Assembly (NCBI RefSeq): GCF_900110955.1
Contig: NZ_FOFR01000014.1
Span: 1 to 64,000 of the forward strand
Source of the DNA: Lentzea xinjiangensis
GTDB taxonomy: Bacteria > Actinomycetota > Actinomycetes > Mycobacteriales > Pseudonocardiaceae
Length of the DNA stretch: 64,000 bases
Reading direction: 5' to 3'
The notes under the pieces were generated by a model that worked only from the letters and a program-made list of their open reading frames with translations, had not been told where the DNA came from and did not search any database. Both the position numbers and the translations under genes were made by a program. Below are positions 1 to 13,190 of the stretch, piece by piece (the stretch's first letter is position 1; every line of letters starts with the position of its first letter).

Positions 1-419
1 ACGGCCGCCCGCTCACAACCGTCCTGACCGGCGGCAACACCAACGACTGCACCATGTTCGAGACTGTGCTGGCGGGCGTGTGGTTCCCGCCGGCACGACC
101 CGGCCGACTTGCGACGCGGCCGGCGCGGGTGATCGCGGACAAGGGCTACTCCAGCAAGGCCATCCGCGCTCACCTGCGCCGCCGCGGCATCCGGGCCACC
201 ATCCCCGAACGCCGCGACCAGCGCGACGGCCGAGCCCGCCGCGGCCGAGCCGGTGGCCGCCCACCCGCCTTCGATCCGGTGACCTACAAACGCCGCAACG
301 TCGTCGAACGCTGCTTCAACCGGCTCAAGCAGTTCCGCGCGATCGCCACCCGCTACGACAAGACCGCCTTGTCCTACCAAGCCATGATCGACCTGGCCAC
401 CCTCACCCTCTGGCTTTGA
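1..419 (+). CDS. IS5-family transposase, C-terminal part (runs in from left edge)
   Basis: The open frame continues from the window edge (frame of position 3) to TGA at 417-419, so the start lies outside. The visible part begins with GRPLTTVLTGGNTND, typical of the beta-strand region around the DDE core of IS5-group transposases. It has the second catalytic Asp in ADKGYSSKAI and the catalytic Glu in VVERCFNRLKQFRA, followed by the basic R-x6-K region. The C-terminal half therefore looks intact rather than decayed. Its stop lies only 9 bp before the stop of the convergent ctaD gene, so the right end of the insertion element must be squeezed against ctaD. I could not define the terminal inverted repeat because the left end is not present. 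Confidence 0.85.
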   Translation, partial: GRPLTTVLTGGNTNDCTMFETVLAGVWFPPARPGRLATRPARVIADKGYSSKAIRAHLRRRGIRATIPERRDQRDGRARRGRAGGRPPAFDPVTYKRRNVVERCFNRLKQFRAIATRYDKTALSYQAMIDLATLTLWL

Positions 420-428
420 GGACGGGCC

Positions 429-2195
429 CTAGGACTCCGTCTCGTCGTCCCGATGCGTCGAGGCGAGCGCCTTCTCGGTGGCCTCGTCCTTGCCCGCCCG
501 GTGCTTCCCGGGGTGGGCCAGCGAGAAGTGCGCTTCCTCGCGCATCCGCTCGACCATGTGCGGGTAGTGCAGCTCGAACGCCGGGCGCTCCGACCGGATC
601 TTCGGCAGCTCCGTGAAGTTGTGCCGCGGCGGGGGAGAGGTCGTGGCCCACTCCAGCGAGTTGCCGTAGCCCCACGGGTCGTCCTGCGGCGCCGGGTCGC
701 CGTAGCGGTAGGAGCGGAAGACGTTCCACACGAACGGGAGCAGGGACGCGCCGAGCAGGAACGAGCCGATCGTGGAGATCGTGTTCAGCGTCGTGAAGCC
801 GTCGGAGAACAGGTAGTCGGCGTAGCGGCGGGGCATGCCCTCGTTGCCCAGCCAGTGCTGCACCAGGAACGTGCCGTGGAACCCGAAGAACGTCGTCCAG
901 AAGTGCAGCTTGCCCAGCGGCTCGTCGAGGAACCGGCCGGTCATCTTCGGGAACCAGAAGTAGATGCCCGCGTAGGTGGCGAACACGATCGTGCCGAACA
1001 GCACGTAGTGGAAGTGCGCCACCACGAAGTAGGTGTCCGACACGTGGAAGTCCAGCGGCGGTGAGGCCAGGATGATGCCGGACAGGCCACCGAAGAGGAA
1101 CGTCACCAGGAAGCCGATCGAGAACAGCATCGGCGTCTCGAACGTGAGCTGTCCCTTCCACATCGTGCCGATCCAGTTGAAGAACTTGATGCCGGTCGGC
1201 ACCGCGATCAGGAACGTCATCAGCGCGAAGAACGGCAGCAGCACCGCGCCGGTGGCGTACATGTGGTGCGCCCACACGGCCACGGACAGCATGGCGATCG
1301 CCAAGGTCGCGAACACCAGTCCCTTGTAGCCGAACAGCGGTTTGCGGCTGAACACCGGGAAGATCTCCGTCACGATGCCGAAGAACGGCAGGGCGACGAT
1401 GTAGACCTCGGGGTGGCCGAAGAACCAGAAGAGGTGCTGCCACAGGATCACGCCGCCGTTCGCGGGGTCGAACACGTGCGCCCCGAGGTGCCGGTCCGCC
1501 GCGAGCCCCATCAGGGCGGCGGTGAGGATCGGGAACGCCAGCAGGATCAGCACGGACGTCACGAGGATGTTCCAGGTGAAGACCGGCATCCGGAACATCG
1601 TCATGCCCGGCGCCCGCAGGCACACCACGGTCGTGATCATGTTGACCGCGCCGAGGATCGTGCCCAGGCCGCCGACGGCCAGGCCCATGATCCAGAGGTC
1701 CGCGCCGACACCGGGCGAGTGCACGGCCGACGACAGCGGTGTGTAGGCGAACCAGCCGAAGTCCGCGGCGCCGCCCGGCGTCACGAAGCCGGCGACGACG
1801 GTGATGGCGCCGAAGAGGTACAGCCAGTACGAGAAGGCGTTCAGGCGCGGGAACGCGACGTCGGGTGAGCCGATCTGCAACGGCAGGATGAAGTTGGCGA
1901 ACCCGAACAGGATCGGCGTCGCGTAGAGCAGCAGCATCACCGTGCCGTGCATGGTGAAGAGCTGGTTGTACTGCTCGTTGGACAGGAACTGCAGGCCGGG
2001 ACGCGCCAGCTCGGCCCGCATGAGCAGCGCCATCACGCCGCCGATCATGAAGAACACGAACGACGTGGTCAGGTACATGATCCCGATCTGCTTGGGATCC
2101 GTGGTCTTGAAGAGCTGGAGGAAGTACGAGCCCTTCGGCCGGGCGCGGGCGGCCCCGGGATGGGGTACTACGGGCGTGGGCTTGATCGTGGTCAT
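429..2195 (-). CDS. ctaD: Cytochrome c oxidase subunit I (aa3 type)
   Basis: The 588-residue protein is the heme-copper catalytic subunit of the aa3 terminal oxidase in the cytoplasmic membrane. It reduces O2 to water and pumps protons. Ligands are visible: heme a His83 (LFTMHGTV) and His396, heme a3 His394 (VAHFHYVL), and CuB His261 with cross-linked Tyr265 (GHPEVY) plus His310-His311 (AHHMYATG). About 12 membrane segments and full family length support an intact gene. A strong ribosome site GGAGGAGG lies just before the ATG at 2195. No other oxidase subunit is adjacent, which is common in actinobacteria, where ctaCEF-qcr genes sit elsewhere. Downstream it abuts an IS transposase end. Confidence 0.97.
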   Translation of the reverse strand: MTTIKPTPVVPHPGAARARPKGSYFLQLFKTTDPKQIGIMYLTTSFVFFMIGGVMALLMRAELARPGLQFLSNEQYNQLFTMHGTVMLLLYATPILFGFANFILPLQIGSPDVAFPRLNAFSYWLYLFGAITVVAGFVTPGGAADFGWFAYTPLSSAVHSPGVGADLWIMGLAVGGLGTILGAVNMITTVVCLRAPGMTMFRMPVFTWNILVTSVLILLAFPILTAALMGLAADRHLGAHVFDPANGGVILWQHLFWFFGHPEVYIVALPFFGIVTEIFPVFSRKPLFGYKGLVFATLAIAMLSVAVWAHHMYATGAVLLPFFALMTFLIAVPTGIKFFNWIGTMWKGQLTFETPMLFSIGFLVTFLFGGLSGIILASPPLDFHVSDTYFVVAHFHYVLFGTIVFATYAGIYFWFPKMTGRFLDEPLGKLHFWTTFFGFHGTFLVQHWLGNEGMPRRYADYLFSDGFTTLNTISTIGSFLLGASLLPFVWNVFRSYRYGDPAPQDDPWGYGNSLEWATTSPPPRHNFTELPKIRSERPAFELHYPHMVERMREEAHFSLAHPGKHRAGKDEATEKALASTHRDDETES

Positions 2196-2232
2196 CGCGC
2201 CTCCTCCGTGCCGGGGACCATCGTCCTCCGGG

Positions 2233-2553
2233 TCAGACCGCGGGGCAATCCACGGCGAGCACCGCGGACGTCACCGGCACCACCGGAGCGCCCACCGAGA
2301 TGCCGCTGACCTGCACGTAGTAGGCGCCGGGGGCCAATGCGGGGAAAGTGATCGACATGCTCTCGGAGATCGCCGGACTGCGCGCTTCGACCTGTTTGCC
2401 GTTCTCGTCGAGCAGCGCCACCTTCACCGCGCGGGGAGTGGTGTCCTTCAGCTCGACGGTCACCTCCAGCTCCTCGCCGGTGAGCACCAGGTCGGGCACG
2501 CTGACCTGCGGTTCGGGCAACTCACTCGGGCGGACCACCCTGTGCCGGACCAC
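2233..2553 (-). CDS. Unknown small protein, probably an Ig-like beta-sandwich
   Basis: I do not recognise this protein of up to 106 residues. Its predicted strands ([19 protein letters not shown], then [12 protein letters not shown], then [19 protein letters not shown]) read like one small beta-sandwich of the Ig or carboxypeptidase-regulatory type. No signal peptide or membrane segment is seen. It follows the slipin gene on the same strand and overlaps its end by 32 bp if the first GTG at 2553 is used. A TTG at 2520, just after the slipin stop, would remove the overlap; no start has a good ribosome site. Slipin and this protein are probably co-transcribed and functionally linked. That is inference from position only. 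Confidence 0.6.
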   Translation of the reverse strand: MVRHRVVRPSELPEPQVSVPDLVLTGEELEVTVELKDTTPRAVKVALLDENGKQVEARSPAISESMSITFPALAPGAYYVQVSGISVGAPVVPVTSAVLAVDCPAV

Positions 2554-3337
2554 TGTGCGCCGGACCGTTCCCGGGCAGCTCGACGTTGGTGTTCTTCTCC
2601 AGGAACCTCAACAGCTCCACCGGGAAGGGCAGCACCAGCGTGGAGTTCTTCTCCGCGGCCACCTCCACGATGGTCTGCAGGAGCCGGAGCTGGAGCGCGC
2701 CGGGCGTGGACTCCATCGTCCCGGCGGCCTCGGAGAGCTTCCTGGACGCCTGCAGTTCGCCGTCCGCGGTGATGACGCGGGCGCGGCGCTCGCGTTCGGC
2801 CTCGGCCTGCCGCGACATCGAGCGCTTCATGCTCTCCGGCAGCGCCACGTCCTTGATCTCGACCCGGTCGATGTCGATGCCCCACTCCAGCGCGGGCGTG
2901 TCGATCATCAGCTCCAGGCCCTGGTTGAGGCGCTCGCGGTTGGACAGCAGGTCGTCGAGCTCGCTCTTGCCGATGATCGACCGCAACGACGTCTGCGCCA
3001 CCTGCAGCATCGCGAACCGGTAGTCCTCGACGTTGACGACGGCCTTCGCCGGGTCCTGCACCTTGAAGTACACGACGGCGTCCACGCGCACCGTCACGTT
3101 GTCGCGGGTGATGCCGTCCTGCGCCGGCACGGGCAGGGTGACGATCTGCATGTTGACCTTGCGGAGCTGGTCGGCACCGGGGAGGAGCATCGTCAGCCCC
3201 GGCCCGCGCACGGCCTCCTGCAGCTTGCCGAACCGGAACACCAGTCCCCGTTCGAACTGCTTGATCACCCTGGCGCTCATCGCGAGGCCGATGCCTGAGA
3301 GCACGACCAGCCCGCCGAGGACTTCGAAGAAGACCAT
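2522..3337 (-). CDS. Slipin / SPFH (band 7) membrane protein
   Basis: The 271-residue protein has one N-terminal membrane hairpin (residues about 1-22, VFFEVLGGLVVLSGIGLAMS). A band-7/SPFH domain follows (about 23-190; ERGLVFRFGKLQEAVRGPGL), then a charged helix (AEAERERRARVITADGE) and a short disordered tail. This is the layout of prokaryotic slipins (stomatin-like proteins), which oligomerise on the inner face of the membrane. Bacterial slipins often pair with an NfeD protein, but none is adjacent here; the next gene is the unknown small protein. A ribosome site AAGGGCGG precedes the ATG at 3337. The exact function is not known. Confidence 0.9.
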   Translation of the reverse strand: MVFFEVLGGLVVLSGIGLAMSARVIKQFERGLVFRFGKLQEAVRGPGLTMLLPGADQLRKVNMQIVTLPVPAQDGITRDNVTVRVDAVVYFKVQDPAKAVVNVEDYRFAMLQVAQTSLRSIIGKSELDDLLSNRERLNQGLELMIDTPALEWGIDIDRVEIKDVALPESMKRSMSRQAEAERERRARVITADGELQASRKLSEAAGTMESTPGALQLRLLQTIVEVAAEKNSTLVLPFPVELLRFLEKNTNVELPGNGPAHSGPAQGGPPE

Positions 3338-3385
3338 GAGATCCGCCCTTCACCGGCGAAAGCCCCTGACCTCTACCGTACGCCC

Positions 3386-7780
<4,395 letters not shown>

Positions 7781-7781
7781 T

Positions 7782-7787
7782 TAATGT
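7782..7787 (+). promoter_or_regulatory. -10 box of mshC (leaderless)
   Basis: TAATGT lies 7 nt upstream of the mshC ATG at 7795, and no Shine-Dalgarno sequence is present. Transcription would start at or next to the A of the start codon. Confidence 0.45.
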
Positions 7788-7794
7788 CGGATCC

Positions 7795-9033
7795 ATGCAG
7801 ACCTGGTCATCAATTCCTGTGCCGCGGGTTCCGGGGGACCCCCGCCCGCTGCGGCTGTTCGACACGGCTACGGGCGAAGTACGTCCCACGGCTCCAGGAG
7901 ACACCGCCAGGTTGTACGTCTGCGGCATCACGCCGTACGACGCGACTCACCTCGGCCACGCCGCCACCTACCTCGCCTTCGACCTCGTGCACCGCGTCTG
8001 GCTCGACAACGGCCATAACGTGCATTACGTCCAAAACGTCACCGATGTCGACGACCCGTTGCTGGAGCGCGCTCTGCGCGACAAGGACGACTGGGTCGTG
8101 CTCGCCATGCGGGAGACGGCGCTGTTCCGCGAGGACATGGAGGCGTTGCGCGTCCTGCCGCCCCAGGACTACGTCGGCATCGTCGAGGCGATCCCCGAGA
8201 TCGTCGAGGTGATCGTCAAGCTCGTCAACGACGGCGCCGCGTACCGCGTGGACGACCCGGAGTACCCGGACGTCTACTTCGCGCACAACGCCACCGGCCG
8301 CTTCGGCTACGAGTCGAACTACGACGCCGAGACGATGGTCAAGCTGCTCGCCGAGCGCGGTGGCGACCCCGACCGCCCCGGCAAGAAGCACCCGCTCGAC
8401 GCCCTGCTGTGGCGGATGAAGCGCCCCGGCGAGCCCGCGTGGCCCTCCGAGCTCGGCGAGGGCCGTCCCGGCTGGCACATCGAGTGCAGCGCCATCGCCC
8501 ACAACCGCCTCGGCATGGGCTTCGACGTCCAGGGCGGCGGCTCCGACCTGATCTACCCGCACCACGAGTACTCGGCGGCGCACGCCGAGGCCCAGACCGG
8601 GCAGCACCCGTTCGCCCGCCACTACGTGCACGCGGGCATGATCGGCCTCGACGGCGAGAAGATGTCGAAGTCGCGCGGCAACCTGGTCTTCGTCTCGAAG
8701 CTGCGCGCGGAGAAGGTCGACCCGAACGCGATCCGCCTCGCGCTGCTGGCGGGCCACTACCGCGCGGACCGGGCGTGGACGCAGGCTCTGCTCGACGAGG
8801 CGCTGGTCCGGCTGGACAGGTGGCGCCGGGCGGCCGAGATGTCGACCGGGCCGTCCGCCGTGGACACCGTGACGCGGCTGCGCGACCACCTGGGCAACGA
8901 CCTCGACACCCCGAAGGCGCTCGCGGCGATCGACGCGTGGGCCGACGAGGCGCTGACGCACGGCGGTTCGGACAGGCACGGGCCTTCGCAGATCCGCACG
9001 GCCGTGGACGCGCTTCTGGGCGTGGACCTGTAA
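7795..9033 (+). CDS. mshC: Mycothiol biosynthesis cysteine ligase MshC
   Basis: This is the ATP-dependent ligase that joins cysteine to GlcN-Ins in mycothiol synthesis (cytoplasm). It is a paralogue of cysteinyl-tRNA synthetase. The start at 7795 gives 412 residues beginning [14 protein letters not shown], as in known MshC proteins. Zinc ligands match the known pattern exactly: Cys43 (YVCGITPYD), Cys231 (WHIECSA) and His256 (YPHHEYS). [13 protein letters not shown]-like motif and KMSKS at 289-293 complete the class I fold. The C-terminal anticodon-binding part of CysRS is replaced by a short helical tail, which separates MshC from CysS. It is divergent from the GH2 gene; the -10 box at 7782 argues for a leaderless start. 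Confidence 0.96.
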   Translation: MQTWSSIPVPRVPGDPRPLRLFDTATGEVRPTAPGDTARLYVCGITPYDATHLGHAATYLAFDLVHRVWLDNGHNVHYVQNVTDVDDPLLERALRDKDDWVVLAMRETALFREDMEALRVLPPQDYVGIVEAIPEIVEVIVKLVNDGAAYRVDDPEYPDVYFAHNATGRFGYESNYDAETMVKLLAERGGDPDRPGKKHPLDALLWRMKRPGEPAWPSELGEGRPGWHIECSAIAHNRLGMGFDVQGGGSDLIYPHHEYSAAHAEAQTGQHPFARHYVHAGMIGLDGEKMSKSRGNLVFVSKLRAEKVDPNAIRLALLAGHYRADRAWTQALLDEALVRLDRWRRAAEMSTGPSAVDTVTRLRDHLGNDLDTPKALAAIDAWADEALTHGGSDRHGPSQIRTAVDALLGVDL

Positions 9034-9180
9034 CTGGTTCGGCTGGTGGCCGCCTGGTCGGCGGCCGCCGGCCCGCTGGGCCGGCACTGCTTGGAAACGC
9101 GTCGCACGGCGGGACGAAAACCATCCGGCACCGCCCCATCCATTGCGACGCGGCCACTGCGGACCGCACGGCCGGACGGG

Positions 9181-9216
9181 GAACCGCCCCCGAGGCGGAA
9201 GCACCGGGGGCGGTTC
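9181..9216. terminator. Hairpin between mshC and the S8 protease gene
   Basis: A 12-bp perfect stem (GAACCGCCCCCG, 9181-9192, with its complement at 9205-9216) and a 12-nt loop lie between the two converging genes. It could terminate both. The rest of 9034-9248 shows no gene. Confidence 0.6.
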
Positions 9217-9248
9217 GGTCACCGCGGCGGGTTCACCCGCGGATCACC

Positions 9249-11048
9249 TCAGACGTCCAGCGTCCAGCTGTTCAGCGTGCCGGTGTCCAGGAACCCGGCG
9301 TCGCGCACGCGCAGCGTCCAGGTGCCGTTGGCCGCCTCGCCCGAGAGGTTGCGGGTGAAGGTCTCGTTGATGTTGTCGGCCGAGCCGCCGGTGCGGTTGT
9401 GCAGGTTCACGACCGTGCCGTCGGGTGCGACCAGGTCGACCACGAGGTCGCCCCTGTAGGTGTGCGTGATCGCGACCGTGACCGACGCCGTCGCCGAGGC
9501 GGCGCCCGAGCAGCCGGAGATGACGATCGTGCTGGTCACGGTCGACAGGTCGCCGATCGCGACCGGGGTGGAGTTGGTCTTGGCGTCACAGCCGCCGCCG
9601 GCCGCGTTGACCGTCCACGTGAACGTCGCGGAGCCGGTCTTGCCCGCCGCGTCGGTCGCGGTGGCGACCACCGTGTGGGTGCCCGCCGTGGTCGGCGTGC
9701 CGGAGATCGTGCCGGAGGCGGACGCCGACAGGCCGGCCGGGAGGCCGGTCACGGACCACGTGTACGGCGCGGTGCCGCCGGTGGCCGCGAGCTGCAGGGA
9801 CACCGGGCTGCCGACCGTGGAGGTCTGGTTGCCGGGGTTCGTCACCGCGGGGGTGCCCGGCTGCTGGCCGCCACCGAAGAGGGTGTGGAGCAGCTTGTTC
9901 GGGGAGCCGGTGCCGGGATTGGTGATCTTGTTGGGGGTCGACGCGCCGTTCAGGCCCGCCCAGACGGCGGCCGGGCTGTCGGTCGGGTGGGTGGCGAGCC
10001 ACAGGGCCGCGCCGCCCGCGACGTGCGGGGAGGCCATCGACGTGCCGGAGATGTTGTTCGTGGCGGTGTCGCTGGTGTGCCACGCCGACACGATGTTCTG
10101 GCCCGGCGCGAAGATGTCGGTGCAGGTGCCGTAGTTGGAGAACGAGGCCCGTGCGTCGGTGTTGGTCGACGCGTTGACCGTGATCGCCTCGGCGACGCGG
10201 GCGGGGGACGTCGAGCACGCGTCGGTGTTCGAGTTGCCGGAGGCGAGAGCGTAGGTGACGCCGGACACCACGGAGTTGCGGACGGCCGTGTCCAGGGCGG
10301 CTGCGGCGCCGCCACCGAGGGACATGTTCGCGACCGCGGGCTTCACCGCGTTCGCGGTCACCCAGTCGACGCCGTCGACGACGCCCTGGATGGTGCCGGA
10401 GCCCTGGCAGTTCAGCACCTTGACCGCGACGACCTTGGCGGCCTTCGCGATGCCGTACTCGGCGCCCGCGACGGTGCCGGCGACGTGCGTGCCGTGGCCG
10501 TTGCAGTCGCTGTTGTTGCCGTCGCCGGAGGTGTTGGTGCCCCACGTGGCGCGGCCGCCGAAGGTCTGGTGGGTGGTGCGCACACCGGTGTCGACGATGT
10601 AGGCCGTCACGTTCGACGCGGTCGTGTCGTACTGGTAGCTGTTGCTCAGCGGCAGGTCGCGCTGGTCGACGCGGTCGAGTCCCCACGACGGCGGGTTCTG
10701 CTGGACGTCGAAGAGGCTGACCTCGGCGTCCTGCTCGACGAACGCGACGTCCGGGTGCGCGGCGAGGCGGGCCGCCTGCTGGGCGGTCATCTTCACCGAG
10801 AAGCCGTTGAGCGCGTGCTGCCAGACCTTGCCGACCTGACCGCCGTACCGGCTCGCGAGTCCCGGAGCGGCGGCCCTCGACGCCGTTCCGGCCTTGAGCG
10901 AGACGATGTAGCTGTCCTTCACGACACCGGCGCGATCGGCGCCGAGAATCGTCCCCACGTTTTCTTGAGCGGATGCGGCGGGAGCCACGGCGGCTGCCAG
11001 ACACACGGCAGCGGCGGCGGCAAGTCCCGTACCCAAGACTCTTCGCAT
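9249..11048 (-). CDS. Secreted subtilisin-like serine protease with P domain
   Basis: The 599-residue precursor has a signal peptide (MRRVLGTGLAAAAAVCLAAA, then AVAPAASAQ), an inhibitor I9 propeptide (about 35-115) and a peptidase S8 domain. The triad is Asp153 (YIVDTGVR), His185 (GHGTHVAG) and Ser337 (GTSMASPHVAG). The domain is of proteinase K type. A putative-Ig (He_PIG) domain follows at about 400-475, then a proprotein-convertase P domain at the C-terminus (about 490-599, ending near LNSWTLDV). P domains stabilise secreted proteases. Likely role: extracellular protein degradation. It is transcribed divergently from the S1 protease gene. A ribosome site GAGGGAGA precedes the ATG. Confidence 0.95.
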   Translation of the reverse strand: MRRVLGTGLAAAAAVCLAAAVAPAASAQENVGTILGADRAGVVKDSYIVSLKAGTASRAAAPGLASRYGGQVGKVWQHALNGFSVKMTAQQAARLAAHPDVAFVEQDAEVSLFDVQQNPPSWGLDRVDQRDLPLSNSYQYDTTASNVTAYIVDTGVRTTHQTFGGRATWGTNTSGDGNNSDCNGHGTHVAGTVAGAEYGIAKAAKVVAVKVLNCQGSGTIQGVVDGVDWVTANAVKPAVANMSLGGGAAAALDTAVRNSVVSGVTYALASGNSNTDACSTSPARVAEAITVNASTNTDARASFSNYGTCTDIFAPGQNIVSAWHTSDTATNNISGTSMASPHVAGGAALWLATHPTDSPAAVWAGLNGASTPNKITNPGTGSPNKLLHTLFGGGQQPGTPAVTNPGNQTSTVGSPVSLQLAATGGTAPYTWSVTGLPAGLSASASGTISGTPTTAGTHTVVATATDAAGKTGSATFTWTVNAAGGGCDAKTNSTPVAIGDLSTVTSTIVISGCSGAASATASVTVAITHTYRGDLVVDLVAPDGTVVNLHNRTGGSADNINETFTRNLSGEAANGTWTLRVRDAGFLDTGTLNSWTLDV

Positions 11049-11457
11049 TGCAGGGTTCTCCCTCGTGCAGGGAACAGGGTGTCCTGGACGCTAGCCCTGA
11101 ACCGCAGGTCAGAGGGATCCGCCGTCGAGTGCGAACTGTTGACAGTTTTGACGTTCCGTATCAGCGGGAATGGTCGCTCTGCGTCACGGAATAGACCGGG
11201 AGAACGCATTTGGTTCCCCTATACCAACTCGAATGCCGATGGGTCCACCCGCCGATCGGCCCTACTCGCCAGTAGGCAGCACGACATAGCGTCGCCCGGA
11301 CGGAGGAACGAACTGATCGGGCAGTTCGACCGCTTGGGGACGCCGTGCTTCCGGTGTCGTGCGGGCTGTGTCGCAGCACAGCCCATCTCCTCATCGCGGT
11401 TGCCCGGTCCGGCGTTACACCGGCCCTGCGAGTTGAAGATGACGAGGAGAAATGCCT
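11049..11457. other. Intergenic region between two divergent secreted proteases
   Basis: No gene is seen in this 409-bp stretch. It holds three inverted repeats: AACTGT-TG-ACAGTT at 11134-11147 with TTGACA inside it, CCTACT-cgcc-AGTAGG at 11261-11276, and GGGCTGTG-N6-CACAGCCC at 11363-11384. It must contain the promoters of both protease genes, so these are candidate regulator sites. The last could instead be an mRNA hairpin in the S1 protease leader. Confidence 0.45.
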
Positions 11458-12558
11458 ATGAAGCGCATGGCTGTCACGGCGGTCGCCGTGCTGGCGGGTG
11501 CATTCGCGGCCACGGCAACCCCTGCCGCCGTCGCCGCGCCCGAACCGTCAGCCGGCCTGCTCGCCGCGATGCAGCGCGACCTGGGGCTCGACGCCGGGCA
11601 GGCGGTGCAGCGGCTGCGCCGGGAGAGCGCGGCCGCGGTCCTGCAGCGCGTCGCGGAGGGGTTCGCCGGCGACAGCTTCGGCGGCGCGTGGTTCGACGCG
11701 GCCACCGGCAAGCTCGTCGTGGGCGTGACCGACGCGGCCAAGGCCGACCGGCTCCGCGCGCTCGGCGCGGAACCCCGCACGGTCGCGCACTCCGCGGGTG
11801 AGCTGGACGCGGCCAAGGCACGGCTGGACGCCTCGGCGGCCCCGGCCGCGGTCACCGGCTGGTTCGTCGACTCGAAGGCGAACGCGGTCACGATCACCGT
11901 GCAGCGCGGTCAGGCGGACGCGGCGGCACCGTTGCTGGAGAAGGCGGGCGCGGTCGCGAAGGTCGTCGAGACCGACGAGGCGCCGCGCCTGCTCAAGGAC
12001 ATCCGCGGCGGCGACGCCTTCTACCTCGGCAACGGCGGCCGGTGCTCGATCGGCTTCGCGGTGCGGGGCGGGTTCGTCACCGCCGGGCACTGCGGGTCGC
12101 AGGGCGACAGCGTGAGCGGCGTCGACCGCACGGCGCTGGGCGCGTTCGCGGCGTCGTCCTTCCCGGGCAACGACTACGGGTGGGTCAGGGCGAACTCGTC
12201 CTGGACGCCCACGGCCAAGGTGAACCGCTACGGCGGCGCCGACGTCATCGTCTCCGGCAACGCGGAGGCCGCGGTCGGCGCGTCGATCTGCCGGTCCGGC
12301 TCGACCACGGGCTGGCACTGCGGCGAGGTCCAGGCCAAGGGCCAGACGGTGAACTACCGGGAGGGCTCGGTCGGCGGTCTCACCCGGACCACCGTGTGCG
12401 CGGAGCCCGGCGACTCGGGTGGCTCGTGGGTCAGCGGCACGCAGGCGCAGGGCGTCACCTCGGGTGGCTCCGGTGACTGCGCCAGCGGCGGCACGACCTA
12501 CTACCAGCCGGTCAACGAGATCCTCTCGGCGTACGGCCTGACGCTCGTCACGGGCTGA
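11458..12558 (+). CDS. Secreted S1-family serine protease (streptogrisin / alpha-lytic type)
   Basis: The ATG at 11458 is chosen over the in-frame ATG at 11452 because the ribosome site GAGGAG (11444-11449) is 8 nt from the former and only 2 nt from the latter. The 366-residue product has a signal peptide (MKRMAVTAVAVLAGAFAATA), an alpha-lytic-protease propeptide (about 35-175) and a chymotrypsin-fold mature domain. The triad is His211 (TAGHCG), Asp239 (GNDYGW) and Ser320 (GDSGGSW). Cysteine pairs around His211 and Ser320 match disulfides of streptogrisins. Role: extracellular proteolysis; the propeptide folds the enzyme and is then cleaved. Confidence 0.95.
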   Translation: MKRMAVTAVAVLAGAFAATATPAAVAAPEPSAGLLAAMQRDLGLDAGQAVQRLRRESAAAVLQRVAEGFAGDSFGGAWFDAATGKLVVGVTDAAKADRLRALGAEPRTVAHSAGELDAAKARLDASAAPAAVTGWFVDSKANAVTITVQRGQADAAAPLLEKAGAVAKVVETDEAPRLLKDIRGGDAFYLGNGGRCSIGFAVRGGFVTAGHCGSQGDSVSGVDRTALGAFAASSFPGNDYGWVRANSSWTPTAKVNRYGGADVIVSGNAEAAVGASICRSGSTTGWHCGEVQAKGQTVNYREGSVGGLTRTTVCAEPGDSGGSWVSGTQAQGVTSGGSGDCASGGTTYYQPVNEILSAYGLTLVTG

Positions 12559-12570
12559 TCGGAGCCGATG

Positions 12571-12601
12571 AAGGGGGAGCTTCCGCCGGAAGCTCCCCCT
12601 T
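12571..12601 (+). terminator. Terminator of the S1 protease gene
   Basis: A 14-bp perfect stem (12571-12584 paired with 12588-12601) with a 3-nt loop, ending in CCCCCTT, lies directly after the protease stop and before the convergent regulator gene. It probably works in both directions. Confidence 0.8.
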
Positions 12602-12609
12602 CGCGCTGT

Positions 12610-13107
12610 TCAGGCCTTGCGCTCGTCGAGCCACTTCTCGCGGTGCACCCGCCATCGGTCCAGCAAAGAGCCCAGCTCGCCGTGCACGAACCGGAAGAAC
12701 TCGCGCGTCTCGTCCAGCCGCACCCCGGCCTCGGAGTCCGCGCCGAGTGCCTCGACGCCCTCGCTGAGCACCTCGTCGATCAGCACCAGCATCTGGTCCT
12801 TGCGGAACGTCGTCTCGTACCAGACGTTGTCGCGCATCCGGAAGACGTCGCGGCGTGAGCCCGGCTCCCGTTCGCGGCTGACGATCTGGACCGTGGTCAG
12901 GTAGCGCACCGCGCCCGACACCGCCGCGGGACTGATCTGCAGCAGCTCGGCGATCTCGGCCGCGGTGAGCCGTCCGGAGTCCGTCGTCAGCAGCGCCGCC
13001 AGGATGCGAGCCGGCATGCGCGGCACGCCGGTGTCCGCCAGGATCCCGCCGAACCGTTCGACGAACTGGCTCACCGCCTGCGTGTCACGCTCCGTAGCTC
13101 TCGTCAC
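12610..13107 (-). CDS. GbsR/MarR-type transcriptional regulator
   Basis: A winged-helix protein of 165 residues from the GTG at 13107. The helix-turn-helix is LTAAEIAELLQISPAAVSGA and the wing is VSREREPGSRRDVFRM. The C-terminal helical part (LDETREFFRFVHGELGSLLD) fits GbsR/MarR proteins that govern neighbouring transporters. An in-frame TTG at 13143 is a poor alternative: it sits next to the likely -10 TAAATT (13144-13149), so the mRNA would start after it. A site AAAGGGG lies 11 nt before the GTG. It is divergent from an ABC exporter and very likely represses it through the palindrome at 13155. Confidence 0.85.
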   Translation of the reverse strand: MTRATERDTQAVSQFVERFGGILADTGVPRMPARILAALLTTDSGRLTAAEIAELLQISPAAVSGAVRYLTTVQIVSREREPGSRRDVFRMRDNVWYETTFRKDQMLVLIDEVLSEGVEALGADSEAGVRLDETREFFRFVHGELGSLLDRWRVHREKWLDERKA

Positions 13108-13154
13108 GGCGGCATCATCCCCTTTCGTCAGCCGATCGGGCAAAATTTACGCGC

Positions 13155-13183
13155 TTCACGAAGTTGTGAAACGAGCGTAGCTT
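13155..13183. promoter_or_regulatory. Operator palindrome and -10 box between regulator and ABC exporter
   Basis: TTCAC-gaagtt-GTGAA (13155-13170) is a perfect inverted repeat between the two divergent starts. On the plus strand TAGCTT (13178-13183) is a -10 box 7 nt before the exporter ATG. A regulator bound to the palindrome would cover the -35 region, so autoregulated repression is likely. Confidence 0.55.
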
Positions 13184-13190
13184 ACCCGCC

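Noticed and set aside
8409..11801. 1130-codon plus-strand frame spanning mshC, the S8 protease and the S1 protease start
   Set aside because: It crosses three well-supported genes and two strands, and has shadow-type composition.
11458..12558. Start at the ATG at 11452
   Set aside because: The ribosome site would be only 2 nt away; 11458 has ideal spacing and begins the signal peptide.
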